Notes: generated by a model not told the origin, from the sequence alone. A stretch of DNA of 36,731 bases from Paracoccaceae bacterium (GCA_002697345.1 NZVE01000069.1:1-36731), one strand, 5' to 3'; shown: positions 8,324 through 15,876, numbered from the stretch's first letter. Made by a program: numbers and translations.

Positions 8324-8932
8324 GTGCGTTCTAAACAAGAAGCTTTAATAGCTATAGATCTACAAAATGATTTTTGCAAAGGTGGAGCTTTAGCTGTGCC
8401 CGGAGCAGAAGATATTTTAGATCGAGTTAATAGTATAATGAGAACATTCCAGACTGTTGTTTTGACGCAGGACTGGCACCCCAAAAACCATAGTTGCTTT
8501 GCATCCCAATACTCTGACAAAACCCCATACACGGTGATTGATATGCCTTACGGACCACAGGTTTTATGGCCTGATCATTGTGTCCAGGGCAGTCGAGGTG
8601 CCGACTTTCATAGTTCTGTTAATGTGAAAGATAGCCATTTAATATTGCGAAAGGGTTTTAGAAAAAGTATGGACAGCTATTCTGCTTTTTTTGAAAATGA
8701 CAGGAAAACACCTACAGGGTTACTAGGTTTTTTAAAAGATAAAGGTATACACAAGATCACTATTGTAGGCCTAGCTTTAGATTTTTGTGTTAGCTTTTCA
8801 GCAATGGATGCCGCTCGCTTAAATTTCGATGTTAATGTACTTAAGTCACTTTGTCGTGGTATTAACCTCGACGGATCATTAGAGTCTGCCCTAAGAGATA
8901 TGAAGAAATCTGGAGTTAAAATAGATGGTTGA
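8324..8932 (+). CDS. pncA: Nicotinamidase
   Basis: Hydrolyses nicotinamide to nicotinate and ammonia, the entry step of NAD salvage. Isochorismatase-like fold, 202 aa. The catalytic triad is Asp12 (IDLQNDF), Lys110 and Cys155 (ALDFCVSF). Metal ligands are Asp50 and His52 in TQDWHP, and His85 in WPDHCVQG. Start is GTG at 8324, with GGAGA 6-7 nt upstream. Its last 8 nt overlap the start of pncB, so the two consecutive salvage enzymes are translationally coupled. A TTGACG hexamer at 8270-8275 could be the -35 of the operon promoter, but the matching -10 (TAGCAA) is weak. Confidence 0.96.
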   Translation: MRSKQEALIAIDLQNDFCKGGALAVPGAEDILDRVNSIMRTFQTVVLTQDWHPKNHSCFASQYSDKTPYTVIDMPYGPQVLWPDHCVQGSRGADFHSSVNVKDSHLILRKGFRKSMDSYSAFFENDRKTPTGLLGFLKDKGIHKITIVGLALDFCVSFSAMDAARLNFDVNVLKSLCRGINLDGSLESALRDMKKSGVKIDG

Positions 8933-10217
8933 TATAGCGACTAGGGTTTATAATCATAAATGGAAAATCGATCCAATTGTGCGGTCACTAATTGATACAG
9001 ATTTTTATAAACTTTTAATGTGTCAATCGGTTTTCCGTAACAAACCAGAGACTCAAGTCACATTTTCATTAATGAACAGATCTACTCATATCAGGTTAGC
9101 AGAAATTGTTGACCAGGGAGAGTTGAGGGAACAGCTTGATCATATTCGATCGATTAAACTTTCAAGGGGAGAGAGCACATTCCTTCGGGGTAATACTTTT
9201 TATGGAAAAAGGCAGATGTTTAGTTCTGAATTTATGGAATGGTTTGAAAATTTCTCATTACCGCCATATCATTTAGAAAAAACTAACGGACAATATGAAC
9301 TTACATTTGAAGGCAAATGGCATGAGGTAATGCTTTGGGAAGTTCCTGTGTTGAGCGTTCTAATGGAGATGAGATCCCGATCTGTATTAAAGACCTTAGA
9401 CCGTTTCCAGTTACAGGTTCTATATGCTAGAGCAATGACAAAGCTTTGGGAGAAAATAAATTCCTTACAGAAATTAGAAGGCCTCCGAATTGCAGATTTT
9501 GGAACTAGGAGAAGACATAGTTTCTTATGGCAAGATTGGTGTGTCCAAGCTATGCATGCCGGCTTAGGTAAAAATTTTGTTGGTACTTCCAATTGCTTGA
9601 TTGCGATGAAACGTGAGGTAGAAGCAATAGGGACTAATGCGCATGAAATGCCTATGGTTTACTCTGCATTAGCGTCCGATGACGCAGAGCTAAAAATAGC
9701 TCCATATAATATGTTGGAAGATTGGCAGGAAGAACATGATGGAAATCTTCGAATAATTTTACCAGATACGTATGGAACTAAAAACTTTCTGGATAACGCA
9801 CCACCTTGGTTGGCTAGTTGGACTGGGATCAGAATTGACTCTGGTGATCCGGTAGAGTCCGCAGAGATAGTAATTCAGTGGTGGAAAAAATGTGGGGAAA
9901 ATCCAAAAGATAAATTAATTATTTTTTCAGATGGCCTAGATGTTGATACAATATCTAAACTACATAGTTTATTTTCACATAGGGCTAAGGTGTCTTTTGG
10001 CTGGGGTACTTTGCTGACAAATGATTTCCGAGGTTTAATTAATAATGATAATTTGGTACCGTTTTCGCTTGTTTGTAAAGCAGTTAGTGCAAACGGTACA
10101 CCAACAGTTAAGTTAAGCGACAACCCTTTAAAGGTCATGGGGCCTGAGAGTGAGGTCAAACGTTACCAACGTATTTTTGATACAGGCATTCAAAAAGAGC
10201 GTAAATTAATAGTTTAA
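8925..10217 (+). CDS. pncB: Nicotinate phosphoribosyltransferase
   Basis: Converts nicotinate and PRPP, with ATP hydrolysis, to nicotinate mononucleotide, directly downstream of the nicotinamidase reaction. The 430-aa protein shows the N-terminal TDFYKL motif (25-30), DFGTRRRHS (191-199) and GTNAHEMPM, whose His240 is the residue expected to be phosphorylated. GIRIDSGDP near residue 308 lines the phosphoribosyl site. Its ATG lies inside the end of pncA (8-nt overlap). The stop is interlocked with the stop of the convergent kinase gene in a shared TTAA at 10214-10217. This is the bacterial type I PncB length. Confidence 0.96.
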   Translation: MVDIATRVYNHKWKIDPIVRSLIDTDFYKLLMCQSVFRNKPETQVTFSLMNRSTHIRLAEIVDQGELREQLDHIRSIKLSRGESTFLRGNTFYGKRQMFSSEFMEWFENFSLPPYHLEKTNGQYELTFEGKWHEVMLWEVPVLSVLMEMRSRSVLKTLDRFQLQVLYARAMTKLWEKINSLQKLEGLRIADFGTRRRHSFLWQDWCVQAMHAGLGKNFVGTSNCLIAMKREVEAIGTNAHEMPMVYSALASDDAELKIAPYNMLEDWQEEHDGNLRIILPDTYGTKNFLDNAPPWLASWTGIRIDSGDPVESAEIVIQWWKKCGENPKDKLIIFSDGLDVDTISKLHSLFSHRAKVSFGWGTLLTNDFRGLINNDNLVPFSLVCKAVSANGTPTVKLSDNPLKVMGPESEVKRYQRIFDTGIQKERKLIV

Positions 10218-11173
10218 GATCCGTAACTATTGAATAGCTCTAAACAAGATAAGGCACGGTCCGCCTGTTCGCGATGAACAGAAGACCCTAATGGTGCTCT
10301 GGAGATCCCCCACCCACATGAGACCAAACTTCTTACCATAATAAAAAAATTAATAGTGTTTGTATCAGTTTGAAATTTATTTCGAGCTTTATTGTAAGCT
10401 TCTATTAGTGCTGACTTTGCTTGATTAAAATATCTCTTATTAAAATGTTGTATTAGTATAGTGGCTAAGTCATATTCACGAAAACCAAACCCACAATCAT
10501 CAAAATCAATTATCCACATTTTTTGAGTATCTACTAAAATATTTTCTTCAAGTAGATCTGCGTGGATAAGCCCCTTATCTCCATTATGAATCTTTCCTAG
10601 TGTCTTTCTTAACTTATTTTTTATTTTATAAATATATTCGGATTCTTGCTTACTTAATGACGGATTTTCCCAATACCTTCCCCAAGCAGGGTTATCACTA
10701 AAAAACTCTTCCTCATCCCATTTGTGCCGAACGAACGAATTGGTATTAATTCCGTCTGTAATATTATGGAGTTCTGCTGTTATTTTTCCTAAATTTTTAA
10801 ATATGGAAATGAGCTCTTTCTCATCAGCCGTGACAAGTTTTTCTTTCAATTCAGTCGCTTTAACCCATTTAATTATGGAAGCTGTTCTTAGGCCTTTTGT
10901 TTCAACGATTAAATCTTTATTTAGCGCTCTGATTGGGCTCGGACATGGAAAGTTTTGCTTTGTTAAAGCCTCCATCCACATGAGTTCTGAAATTATGGCT
11001 TGTGAGGATTGATAGCCTGGCCGATGAAACCTAAAAGCAGCTCTTTGACCGGAGTTTAGTGTTACATCAAGAACAATATTTTCTCTATTTTTTACTAACT
11101 TAGGTTTAGCTTTTAATCCTCCCCATGCATCAGAAACATTAATTACAGAACTAATTAACTTTGTATTATCCAT
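10214..11173 (-). CDS. Aminoglycoside-phosphotransferase-fold small-molecule kinase (hydroxylysine-kinase-like)
   Basis: Cytosolic protein-kinase-like phosphotransferase, 319 aa. The catalytic loop LIHADLLEENILVD supplies His204, Asp206 and Asn211, and the metal-binding segment IIDFDDCGFGFREYDLA supplies Asp223. Family members phosphorylate choline, homoserine, hydroxylysine, ethanolamine or aminoglycosides. The ATG overlaps the stop of the upstream AGXT2L-like phospho-lyase by one base (TAATG), so the two proteins are made together. In animals an APH-fold hydroxylysine kinase (HYKK) works with an AGXT2L phospho-lyase, so the natural inference is a kinase making the phosphorylated amino alcohol that its neighbour eliminates. 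The substrate (hydroxylysine, ethanolamine or other) is not decided. It is not likely to be a resistance gene. Confidence 0.82.
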   Translation of the reverse strand: MDNTKLISSVINVSDAWGGLKAKPKLVKNRENIVLDVTLNSGQRAAFRFHRPGYQSSQAIISELMWMEALTKQNFPCPSPIRALNKDLIVETKGLRTASIIKWVKATELKEKLVTADEKELISIFKNLGKITAELHNITDGINTNSFVRHKWDEEEFFSDNPAWGRYWENPSLSKQESEYIYKIKNKLRKTLGKIHNGDKGLIHADLLEENILVDTQKMWIIDFDDCGFGFREYDLATILIQHFNKRYFNQAKSALIEAYNKARNKFQTDTNTINFFIMVRSLVSCGWGISRAPLGSSVHREQADRALSCLELFNSYGS

Positions 11174-12438
11174 TAAGTAAGCTTTTCTAAAACAAATTCG
11201 AGGGTATCTATTGCTAGATCAGAGTTCTCTTTCGAGAATGGCATTGGTGGACGCATTTTTAGTGTATTACGATACCTACCTATACTGTTAAGCAAAATTC
11301 CATGTTGTTGCATTTCCTCGACAACTCTTGCAGTGAATTTTGTAGCTGGTTTGCCTGTTGAATCGACAAACTCTACTCCAAAAAACAGACCATTCCCTCT
11401 CACGTCTCCTATCAGGTGGTTAGAGATATTATTTAACTTTTTAAGGGAATATTCCCCAACAATTTTAGCATTTTCTATTAAGCTTTCTTCCTCGATAACT
11501 TGTAAAGTTGCAGAGGCTGCGGCACAACTTACTGGATTGCCACCAAAGGTATTGAAGTAACCAAATGCTGACCTAAAACTATCCATAACATCTTTACAGG
11601 TAACAACGGCTCCAACTGGATGTCCATTTGCCATTGGTTTCCCTAGTGTAACGACATCAGGTTCAAAACCCAACCACTCATGACCCCACCAGTGTGTGCC
11701 AATTCTACCAAAACCTGGTTGAACTTCATCACAAAGTAATAGTCCTCCCGCTTTCCTAATCACTTCTATAGTCTTATCTAAAAATCCTGGCTTTACAGTT
11801 GGAAAGCCTTCATTTGCAAAAATTGGACAAAACATAAACCCTGCAAAACCAAAACCATCTTTTTCCAATTCATCGATTGCAATTGAAATATTTTTTGCGA
11901 AGAGATCTATTTGACTCTCATATGTACCACCTAGTGGGTTTATACTTTCTGGAGATGGGACAAGTCTTATATTATCTTTATAACCTCCAATTGGCGGTCT
12001 ACGCGCCGAAAGTTGTGAAACTAACCCCGTGTTACCATGATATGTGTTATCGGTGGCTATAAAGCCTGACTTCCCAGTCACTGCTTGGGCCATTCTAAGT
12101 GCAATATCGTTTGCTTCTGAGCCGGTACAAACCATTACTAATTGATCTAGTTCTTTTGAAAATTTGGAGCAAAGAGATTCGCCATAATCCAAAATTCCTT
12201 CATGTAGGTATCTAGTATGAGTATTTAAAGTTTTCGCTTGTTTCGCTATTGCCTCAACCACCTTAGGGTGACAGTGACCCACATGAGGAACATTGTTGTA
12301 GCAATCAAGGTATTTTTTTCCATCAGCCCCGTAAAGCCAAACTCCCTCACCTTTAACTATATGAACTGGCTTTTCGTAAAATGTAGGAAAATTTTCTCCT
12401 AAAAGCTTATTTCTTCTTAATAAAATTTCATTCATCAT
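11173..12438 (-). CDS. Class III PLP enzyme of the AGXT2L (ethanolamine-phosphate / phosphohydroxylysine phospho-lyase) type
   Basis: PLP-dependent fold-type I protein, 421 aa. The Schiff-base lysine is Lys267 in TLGKPMANGHP, with Asp237 in LLLCDEVQPGFGR holding the pyridine nitrogen. The N-terminal YLDCYNNVPHVGHCHP block (44-58), the NTHTRYLH segment (72-79) and YFNTFGGNPVSCA closely recall ETNPPL/PHYKPL from memory. Those enzymes eliminate phosphate and ammonia from phosphoethanolamine or phosphohydroxylysine rather than transaminate. The upstream start overlaps the end of arfB by 11 nt (ATGATG; the second ATG is equally possible) and the 3' end overlaps the kinase start by one base. A weak AAGGG precedes the start. 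It could still be a true omega-aminotransferase, but the paired kinase argues for phospho-lyase. Confidence 0.8.
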   Translation of the reverse strand: MMNEILLRRNKLLGENFPTFYEKPVHIVKGEGVWLYGADGKKYLDCYNNVPHVGHCHPKVVEAIAKQAKTLNTHTRYLHEGILDYGESLCSKFSKELDQLVMVCTGSEANDIALRMAQAVTGKSGFIATDNTYHGNTGLVSQLSARRPPIGGYKDNIRLVPSPESINPLGGTYESQIDLFAKNISIAIDELEKDGFGFAGFMFCPIFANEGFPTVKPGFLDKTIEVIRKAGGLLLCDEVQPGFGRIGTHWWGHEWLGFEPDVVTLGKPMANGHPVGAVVTCKDVMDSFRSAFGYFNTFGGNPVSCAAASATLQVIEEESLIENAKIVGEYSLKKLNNISNHLIGDVRGNGLFFGVEFVDSTGKPATKFTARVVEEMQQHGILLNSIGRYRNTLKMRPPMPFSKENSDLAIDTLEFVLEKLT

Positions 12439-12850
12439 AATTAACCCTTTTGCGAAGTGTTTTAATTAGACCGCGACCCTTTTTTTTGATAATTCTTTTC
12501 TCTTTGATTCCATAAGATGGCCTTGTAGGTAGACGTTTTTTTGCAACTTGACTTGCCTCTAAAATAAGTTCCTTAAGTTTATTTTTGGCCAATATTCTAT
12601 TTCTATATTGAGATCTAGTTTTCTGAACATTTATTATTAAAATGCCATCAGAAGTCCAGTTACTTCCAGAGATTTTTTTAAGGCGCGTTTTTACTGACTC
12701 AGATAAGTGCGGAGATTTTTCTGCAAAAAACCGTAACTCTACAGCTGTTGAAACTTTATTTACATTTTGGCCACCTGGGCCCTGAGAAGTAGAAAAGGTT
12801 TCGGTTAACTCCCACTCAGCAATTGAAATTGATTCGGTTACTTTGATCAT
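12428..12850 (-). CDS. arfB: Ribosome-rescue peptidyl-tRNA hydrolase ArfB (YaeJ/ICT1 type)
   Basis: Releases peptides from ribosomes stalled on non-stop mRNA without needing a stop codon. Residues 1-100 form the release-factor catalytic domain with GPGGQNVNKVSTAVELR (GGQ at 26-28). The last 30 residues are a strongly basic tail (KKRLPTRPSYGIKEKRIIKKKGRG), which in ArfB lies in the empty mRNA channel. At 140 aa it matches ArfB, not RF1/RF2. No Shine-Dalgarno precedes the ATG, and a terminator hairpin ends only 18 nt upstream, so expression probably depends on read-through or a poor start. It overlaps the phospho-lyase start downstream. smpB, the other rescue route, lies 3 kb upstream on the same strand. 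Confidence 0.93.
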   Translation of the reverse strand: MIKVTESISIAEWELTETFSTSQGPGGQNVNKVSTAVELRFFAEKSPHLSESVKTRLKKISGSNWTSDGILIINVQKTRSQYRNRILAKNKLKELILEASQVAKKRLPTRPSYGIKEKRIIKKKGRGLIKTLRKRVNYDE

Positions 12851-12868
12851 AAGAAGAATGTACGTTAT

Positions 12869-12903
12869 AAAAGAAAGGGTTGCCTAATTTTTTGACAACC
12901 CTT
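12869..12903 (-). terminator. Rho-independent terminator just upstream of arfB
   Basis: On the minus strand AAGGGTTGTC pairs with GGCAACCCTT (10 bp, one G-U) around a 9-nt A/T loop and runs straight into TCTTTT. The T tract is on the minus-strand side, so it terminates minus-strand transcripts coming from yhhQ and the small ORF. It ends 18 nt before the arfB ATG, so it is either the end of the preceding unit or an attenuator of arfB. Confidence 0.75.
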
Positions 12904-12969
12904 CCGAATTTTATGGAGCAAGGCAAATTGGAAAAACCAAAAACCTCAGTCGAATTTAAGGGGCTGCCC

Positions 12970-13026
12970 TTACAACTCTACCTCCGAAGTTGTTATAACC
13001 TTGCTGTTCCATTGAATTCTAGACAT
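12970..13026 (-). CDS. Candidate 18-codon small ORF with an extreme Shine-Dalgarno
   Basis: Translation reads MSRIQWNSKVITTSEVEL. It starts 46 nt after the yhhQ stop. The sequence before its ATG (13030-13041) is AGAAAGGAGGTG, which I match to the full 3' tail of a typical alphaproteobacterial 16S rRNA (CACCTCCTTTCT). GGAGG is 5 nt from the ATG. A second GGAGG lies inside the ORF, five codons from its end, in a hairpin loop. A terminator follows at 12869-12903. No protein family is recognised. It could be a leader peptide controlling arfB, a free small protein or part of a small RNA. A second frame from the ATG at 13012 would give MEQQGYNNFGGRVVRAAP but lacks a well-spaced ribosome site. Confidence 0.45.
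   Translation of the reverse strand: MSRIQWNSKVITTSEVEL
12972..12993 (-). other. Hairpin presenting a GGAGG loop inside the small ORF
   Basis: Arms ACAACT and AGTTGT (6 bp) enclose a 10-nt loop TCGGAGGTAG on the minus strand. The structure sits over the last codons of the 18-codon ORF. Directly after it, AAGGG can pair with CCCTT around CAGC. On the opposite strand the same loop would show CTCC, an anti-Shine-Dalgarno motif. The stem is short, so its stability is modest. Confidence 0.35.
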
Positions 13027-13029
13027 AGG

Positions 13030-13041
13030 CACCTCCTTTCT
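13030..13041 (-). promoter_or_regulatory. Unusually long Shine-Dalgarno sequence
   Basis: AGAAAGGAGGTG on the minus strand is complementary over 12 nt to the expected 3' end of 16S rRNA. It is clearly the longest match in the window; ordinary genes here have 4-6 nt. GGAGG to ATG (13026) spacing is 5 nt, ideal for initiation of the 18-codon ORF. Confidence 0.6.
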
Positions 13042-13072
13042 ATAATTTTTTAAGATACAGCATCTTTGCATA

Positions 13073-13714
13073 TTAGTTTCTGGTATTAAACTCTTTTTTT
13101 ACTAAATTGACCCGTTTTACTAAAAGATTAAATGGAATCAGAGCTAAAAGTGCTAGCCCCAATTTAACTCCGTAATCAGCCAACCCTAAACCAACCCAAT
13201 ATGGTAATAGGGGTCCAAAACCAAATAATGCTCTTAGTTCGTTAGCCCAGGAAACATCGTTTGATGGTTCAATCCAAGATAGGGTCAATGAAAAAGCGAT
13301 AGTAAAGAAAATTGCTGTATCTACGAAAGATCCTATAACTGACGAAATTAAAGGTGCTTTCCACCAAGCTGAGCTCCTAAATTTTTCAAAAATAGCTAAA
13401 TCTATGATTTGAGCTGTTAGGAAGCCTAACCCAGATGCAATTGCTATTCTTAAAGTGACCAATGGGCCAAAGTCGTTTATTATTTGAGTACCAATTAGGG
13501 AGCACACTATACCAGTGATAAACCCTGCTAAAATTACTTTCCTAGCAGCAGATGGTCCATAAATCTTATTCATGACATCAGTAGTCAAAAATGCCAGTGG
13601 ATAGGTGAGGGCTCCCCATGTAAGCCAACCATCAAATAATATATATTGTACTAAAATATTTGAGGCTAAAACAATTAAGGTCATAGCCAGAATTCCTGGT
13701 ATTATTTTTTTCAT
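13073..13714 (-). CDS. yhhQ: Queuosine precursor transporter (YhhQ/QPTR, COG1738 family)
   Basis: Inner-membrane protein of 213 aa with about six hydrophobic segments, importing preQ0/preQ1-type 7-deazaguanines for queuosine at tRNA position 34. The N-terminal LVQYILFDGWLTWGALTYPLAFLTTDVMNKIYG contains the family hallmark TYPLAFLTTDVMNK. The AAR-VILAGF, FLTAQIIDLAIFEKFR and SFVDTAIFF segments also match. The start is the ATG at 13714. GGA lies about 10 nt upstream in a short TCCG/CGGA hairpin, but I find no recognisable preQ1 riboswitch in the 124 nt before it. Downstream are the small ORF and terminator. No queuosine biosynthesis gene is present in this window. Confidence 0.88.
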   Translation of the reverse strand: MKKIIPGILAMTLIVLASNILVQYILFDGWLTWGALTYPLAFLTTDVMNKIYGPSAARKVILAGFITGIVCSLIGTQIINDFGPLVTLRIAIASGLGFLTAQIIDLAIFEKFRSSAWWKAPLISSVIGSFVDTAIFFTIAFSLTLSWIEPSNDVSWANELRALFGFGPLLPYWVGLGLADYGVKLGLALLALIPFNLLVKRVNLVKKEFNTRN

Positions 13715-13838
13715 GTAATATTCCGTTTTTACAAGGTTGCGGAGACTTGAATAGTTATTGTTTGTCTAAAGGATAAATTTTAAAAGCTTTGACTTAAATC
13801 TGCAATATCTATTATTTTTTTAATTGAAGTTTATTAAA

Positions 13839-15023
13839 TCAGAGTCCAACAGAAATAATTGCCTCAGCAAGTATCGGAATCGTCGTCTTACTAAGTGCCG
13901 CAATGTTAACTCTACTATCTGAAACCATATATATTCCGTGTTTAAATCGTAATTCAGAAACTTTGTCCTCGGAGAACCCTAATAGGGAAAACATGCCTCT
14001 ATGCTCAGACAAGAAACCAAAGTGATCAGAGCCCGTACGACTTCTTAACTCTCTGGCCAAAGCATTTCTATTTTCTATCATCCCACTTCGTATTTTTCTT
14101 AATTCTTCCTCCCAGTTTTTTCGGAGCGTGTTATCTTGTAGGACGATAGTTACTAACCGTGATCCATGATCTGGAGGGAATGAAAAACTATTTCGGTTTA
14201 AAAAAGCTAACATGTCTTGGTTAATTTTTTTCTGACACTTTTTGTCTGAAATAAGGAGAATAATACCTGTACGTTCTCTATAAATTCCGAAGTTTTTTGA
14301 ACAACTGGAAGCAATTATAACTTCAGGTAGATTTTCAGAAAGGTGTCGCAAGCCCTTTGTATCTTCTTCTAAACCATCTCCAAACCCTTGATATGCAATA
14401 TCAATTAAAGGTACTAGACGCTTTTCACAAAGTAGTTCCGCCAAGGCCACCCATTGACTGTGATTTAGGTTGGCTCCCGTCGGGTTGTGACAGCAACCGT
14501 GTAATAATACTACGTCCCCTTCCTTAGCATTTGAAAGGTCTATTAACATTTCATCAAAAGAAACTGATTGGGATAGTTTATTAAAATAGCGATATTTAGC
14601 GACTTTTAATTCTAGGTGTTCTGCAATTGAGGGATGATTTGGCCAAGTGGGGTCACTTAGCCAAATGGTTGCCCTTGGGTTTGCTATTTTAATTAATTCA
14701 AGGCCTTGTCTTAAAGCTCCAGTCCCACCCGGAGTTGCCGCAGCGGCAATACGTTGGGGTATAATGGTATTCCCTAGAATAAGGTCAATCATTACTTGGT
14801 GAAATTCAATATCTCCAGTGAGCCCAACATAACTTTTGGTAGTCTCTGATGCCCATAATTTTTTCTCAGCTACTTTTATAGCTTTCATGATTGGAGTATA
14901 GCCATTATGATCTTTGTATACCCCAACCCCTAGGTCAATTTTATTTGGGCGTGGATCATTTCTAAATGCTTGCATAAGCTCTAATATTTCATCTGGCGGT
15001 GCAGAAAAAAGTTTTTCAAACAT
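13839..15023 (-). CDS. Aspartate/aromatic amino acid aminotransferase (class I)
   Basis: PLP-dependent transaminase of the aspartate/tyrosine aminotransferase Ia group, interconverting aromatic amino acids or aspartate with 2-oxo acids. Seen: Asn180 (CCHNPTGA), Asp208 and Tyr211 (DIAYQGFGDG), Schiff-base Lys243 with Arg251 (SSCSKNFGIYRERTG), and a C-terminal SDSRVNIAAL arginine that binds the substrate carboxylate. The frame is open back to 15110, but the ATG at 15023 gives MFEKLFSAPPDEILELMQAFR, the family's normal N-terminus, 394 aa, 4 nt after the sseA stop with GGTG upstream. The pairing with sseA suggests that transamination of cysteine or mercaptopyruvate-linked acids is possible. Aspartate versus aromatic preference is not resolved. 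Confidence 0.92.
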   Translation of the reverse strand: MFEKLFSAPPDEILELMQAFRNDPRPNKIDLGVGVYKDHNGYTPIMKAIKVAEKKLWASETTKSYVGLTGDIEFHQVMIDLILGNTIIPQRIAAAATPGGTGALRQGLELIKIANPRATIWLSDPTWPNHPSIAEHLELKVAKYRYFNKLSQSVSFDEMLIDLSNAKEGDVVLLHGCCHNPTGANLNHSQWVALAELLCEKRLVPLIDIAYQGFGDGLEEDTKGLRHLSENLPEVIIASSCSKNFGIYRERTGIILLISDKKCQKKINQDMLAFLNRNSFSFPPDHGSRLVTIVLQDNTLRKNWEEELRKIRSGMIENRNALARELRSRTGSDHFGFLSEHRGMFSLLGFSEDKVSELRFKHGIYMVSDSRVNIAALSKTTIPILAEAIISVGL

Positions 15024-15027
15024 TAAT

Positions 15028-15876
15028 TCACCCAACCTCAACAGGTAACTGATCAAATTGGCCCCACTCAGTCCAGGAACCATCATATACAGAGTGATTT
15101 TTGTACCCAACTATTTCTAAAGCTAACGAAATAATTGCTGCTGTAACTCCAGATCCACACGTTGTGATTATCGGTTTTTCCTGATTGATGCGAGCCTTTT
15201 TGAATAGACTTTGTAGACTATCTTTATTCTTCATGGTTCCGTCATCATTTAAAAGCTCTTTATAGTGGAGGTTAGTTGATCCAGGGATGTGTCCCGCTCT
15301 AAGTCCGGCTCGAGGTTCTGCTGCTTTCCCTTTAAAACGGTCAGCGTCTCGAGCATCTATGATTGTATGATCTCCTAATTTTGAGGCAGCAGAAACTTGA
15401 GTCACATTTTTAACTAAAGCTCCTGTAAAGCTTGCTGTGAAATGCTTGTCTCGCAAGGTGACTGGTTGATTGTCTTGTGGATGCCCTTCTTTAAGCCATT
15501 TTGGAAATCCCCCATCAAGAACTGAAACATCTTTTTTCCCCATTAGTTTAAATAACCACCAAACTCGAGCAGCTGAAAATAAACCTGCACCGTCATAAAT
15601 AATAATCTGGTGCCCGTCGCCAATACCCATTCCACGCATTCGAGATACAAATTTTTCTGGGGTTGGGGCCATATGAGGTAGTTTGACCCTAAGATCACAT
15701 ATTTCATCTATATCAAAAAAGCGTGCTCCAGGTATATGAGAAGCCTTGTACTCGGCTTTCCCATCTCTATTCATACTTGGTAAATACCAGGAAGCATCAA
15801 TAATTCGAATATTTGGATTCTTTAAATTATAAGACAGCCATCCAGTTGAGACTAAAGTGTTTGAATTATCATCCAT
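15028..15876 (-). CDS. sseA: 3-mercaptopyruvate sulfurtransferase
   Basis: Transfers sulfur from 3-mercaptopyruvate to cyanide or thiol acceptors. Two rhodanese domains are seen: the inactive N-terminal one (about 8-130) and the active C-terminal one (about 160-280). The catalytic Cys240 is in CGSGVTA, the loop that marks mercaptopyruvate sulfurtransferase rather than thiosulfate rhodanese. Arg189 in EPRAGLRAGHIPG also fits. Length 282 aa is typical. A clean GGAGG lies 5 nt before the ATG. It is 31 nt after smpB and 4 nt before the aminotransferase that can make mercaptopyruvate from cysteine, so the two may act in sequence. Confidence 0.93.
   Translation of the reverse strand: MDDNSNTLVSTGWLSYNLKNPNIRIIDASWYLPSMNRDGKAEYKASHIPGARFFDIDEICDLRVKLPHMAPTPEKFVSRMRGMGIGDGHQIIIYDGAGLFSAARVWWLFKLMGKKDVSVLDGGFPKWLKEGHPQDNQPVTLRDKHFTASFTGALVKNVTQVSAASKLGDHTIIDARDADRFKGKAAEPRAGLRAGHIPGSTNLHYKELLNDDGTMKNKDSLQSLFKKARINQEKPIITTCGSGVTAAIISLALEIVGYKNHSVYDGSWTEWGQFDQLPVEVG

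Noticed and set aside
10214-11173. Aminoglycoside resistance gene
   Set aside because: The APH fold is shared with many metabolic kinases, and the coupling to a phospho-lyase points to metabolism.
13021-13045. Fragment of a 16S rRNA 3' end on the plus strand (CACCTCCTTTCT)
   Set aside because: The 12-nt identity ends sharply and flanking 16S sequence is absent. It is better explained as a strong Shine-Dalgarno on the minus strand.
12870-13045. Plus-strand small RNA with anti-Shine-Dalgarno loops
   Set aside because: No promoter or terminator is visible on the plus strand, whereas the T tract of the hairpin belongs to the minus strand. Not fully excluded.
13715-13838. Possible preQ1 riboswitch before yhhQ
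   Set aside because: Only a short TCCG/CGGA hairpin is visible; neither the preQ1-I nor preQ1-II conserved segments can be found.
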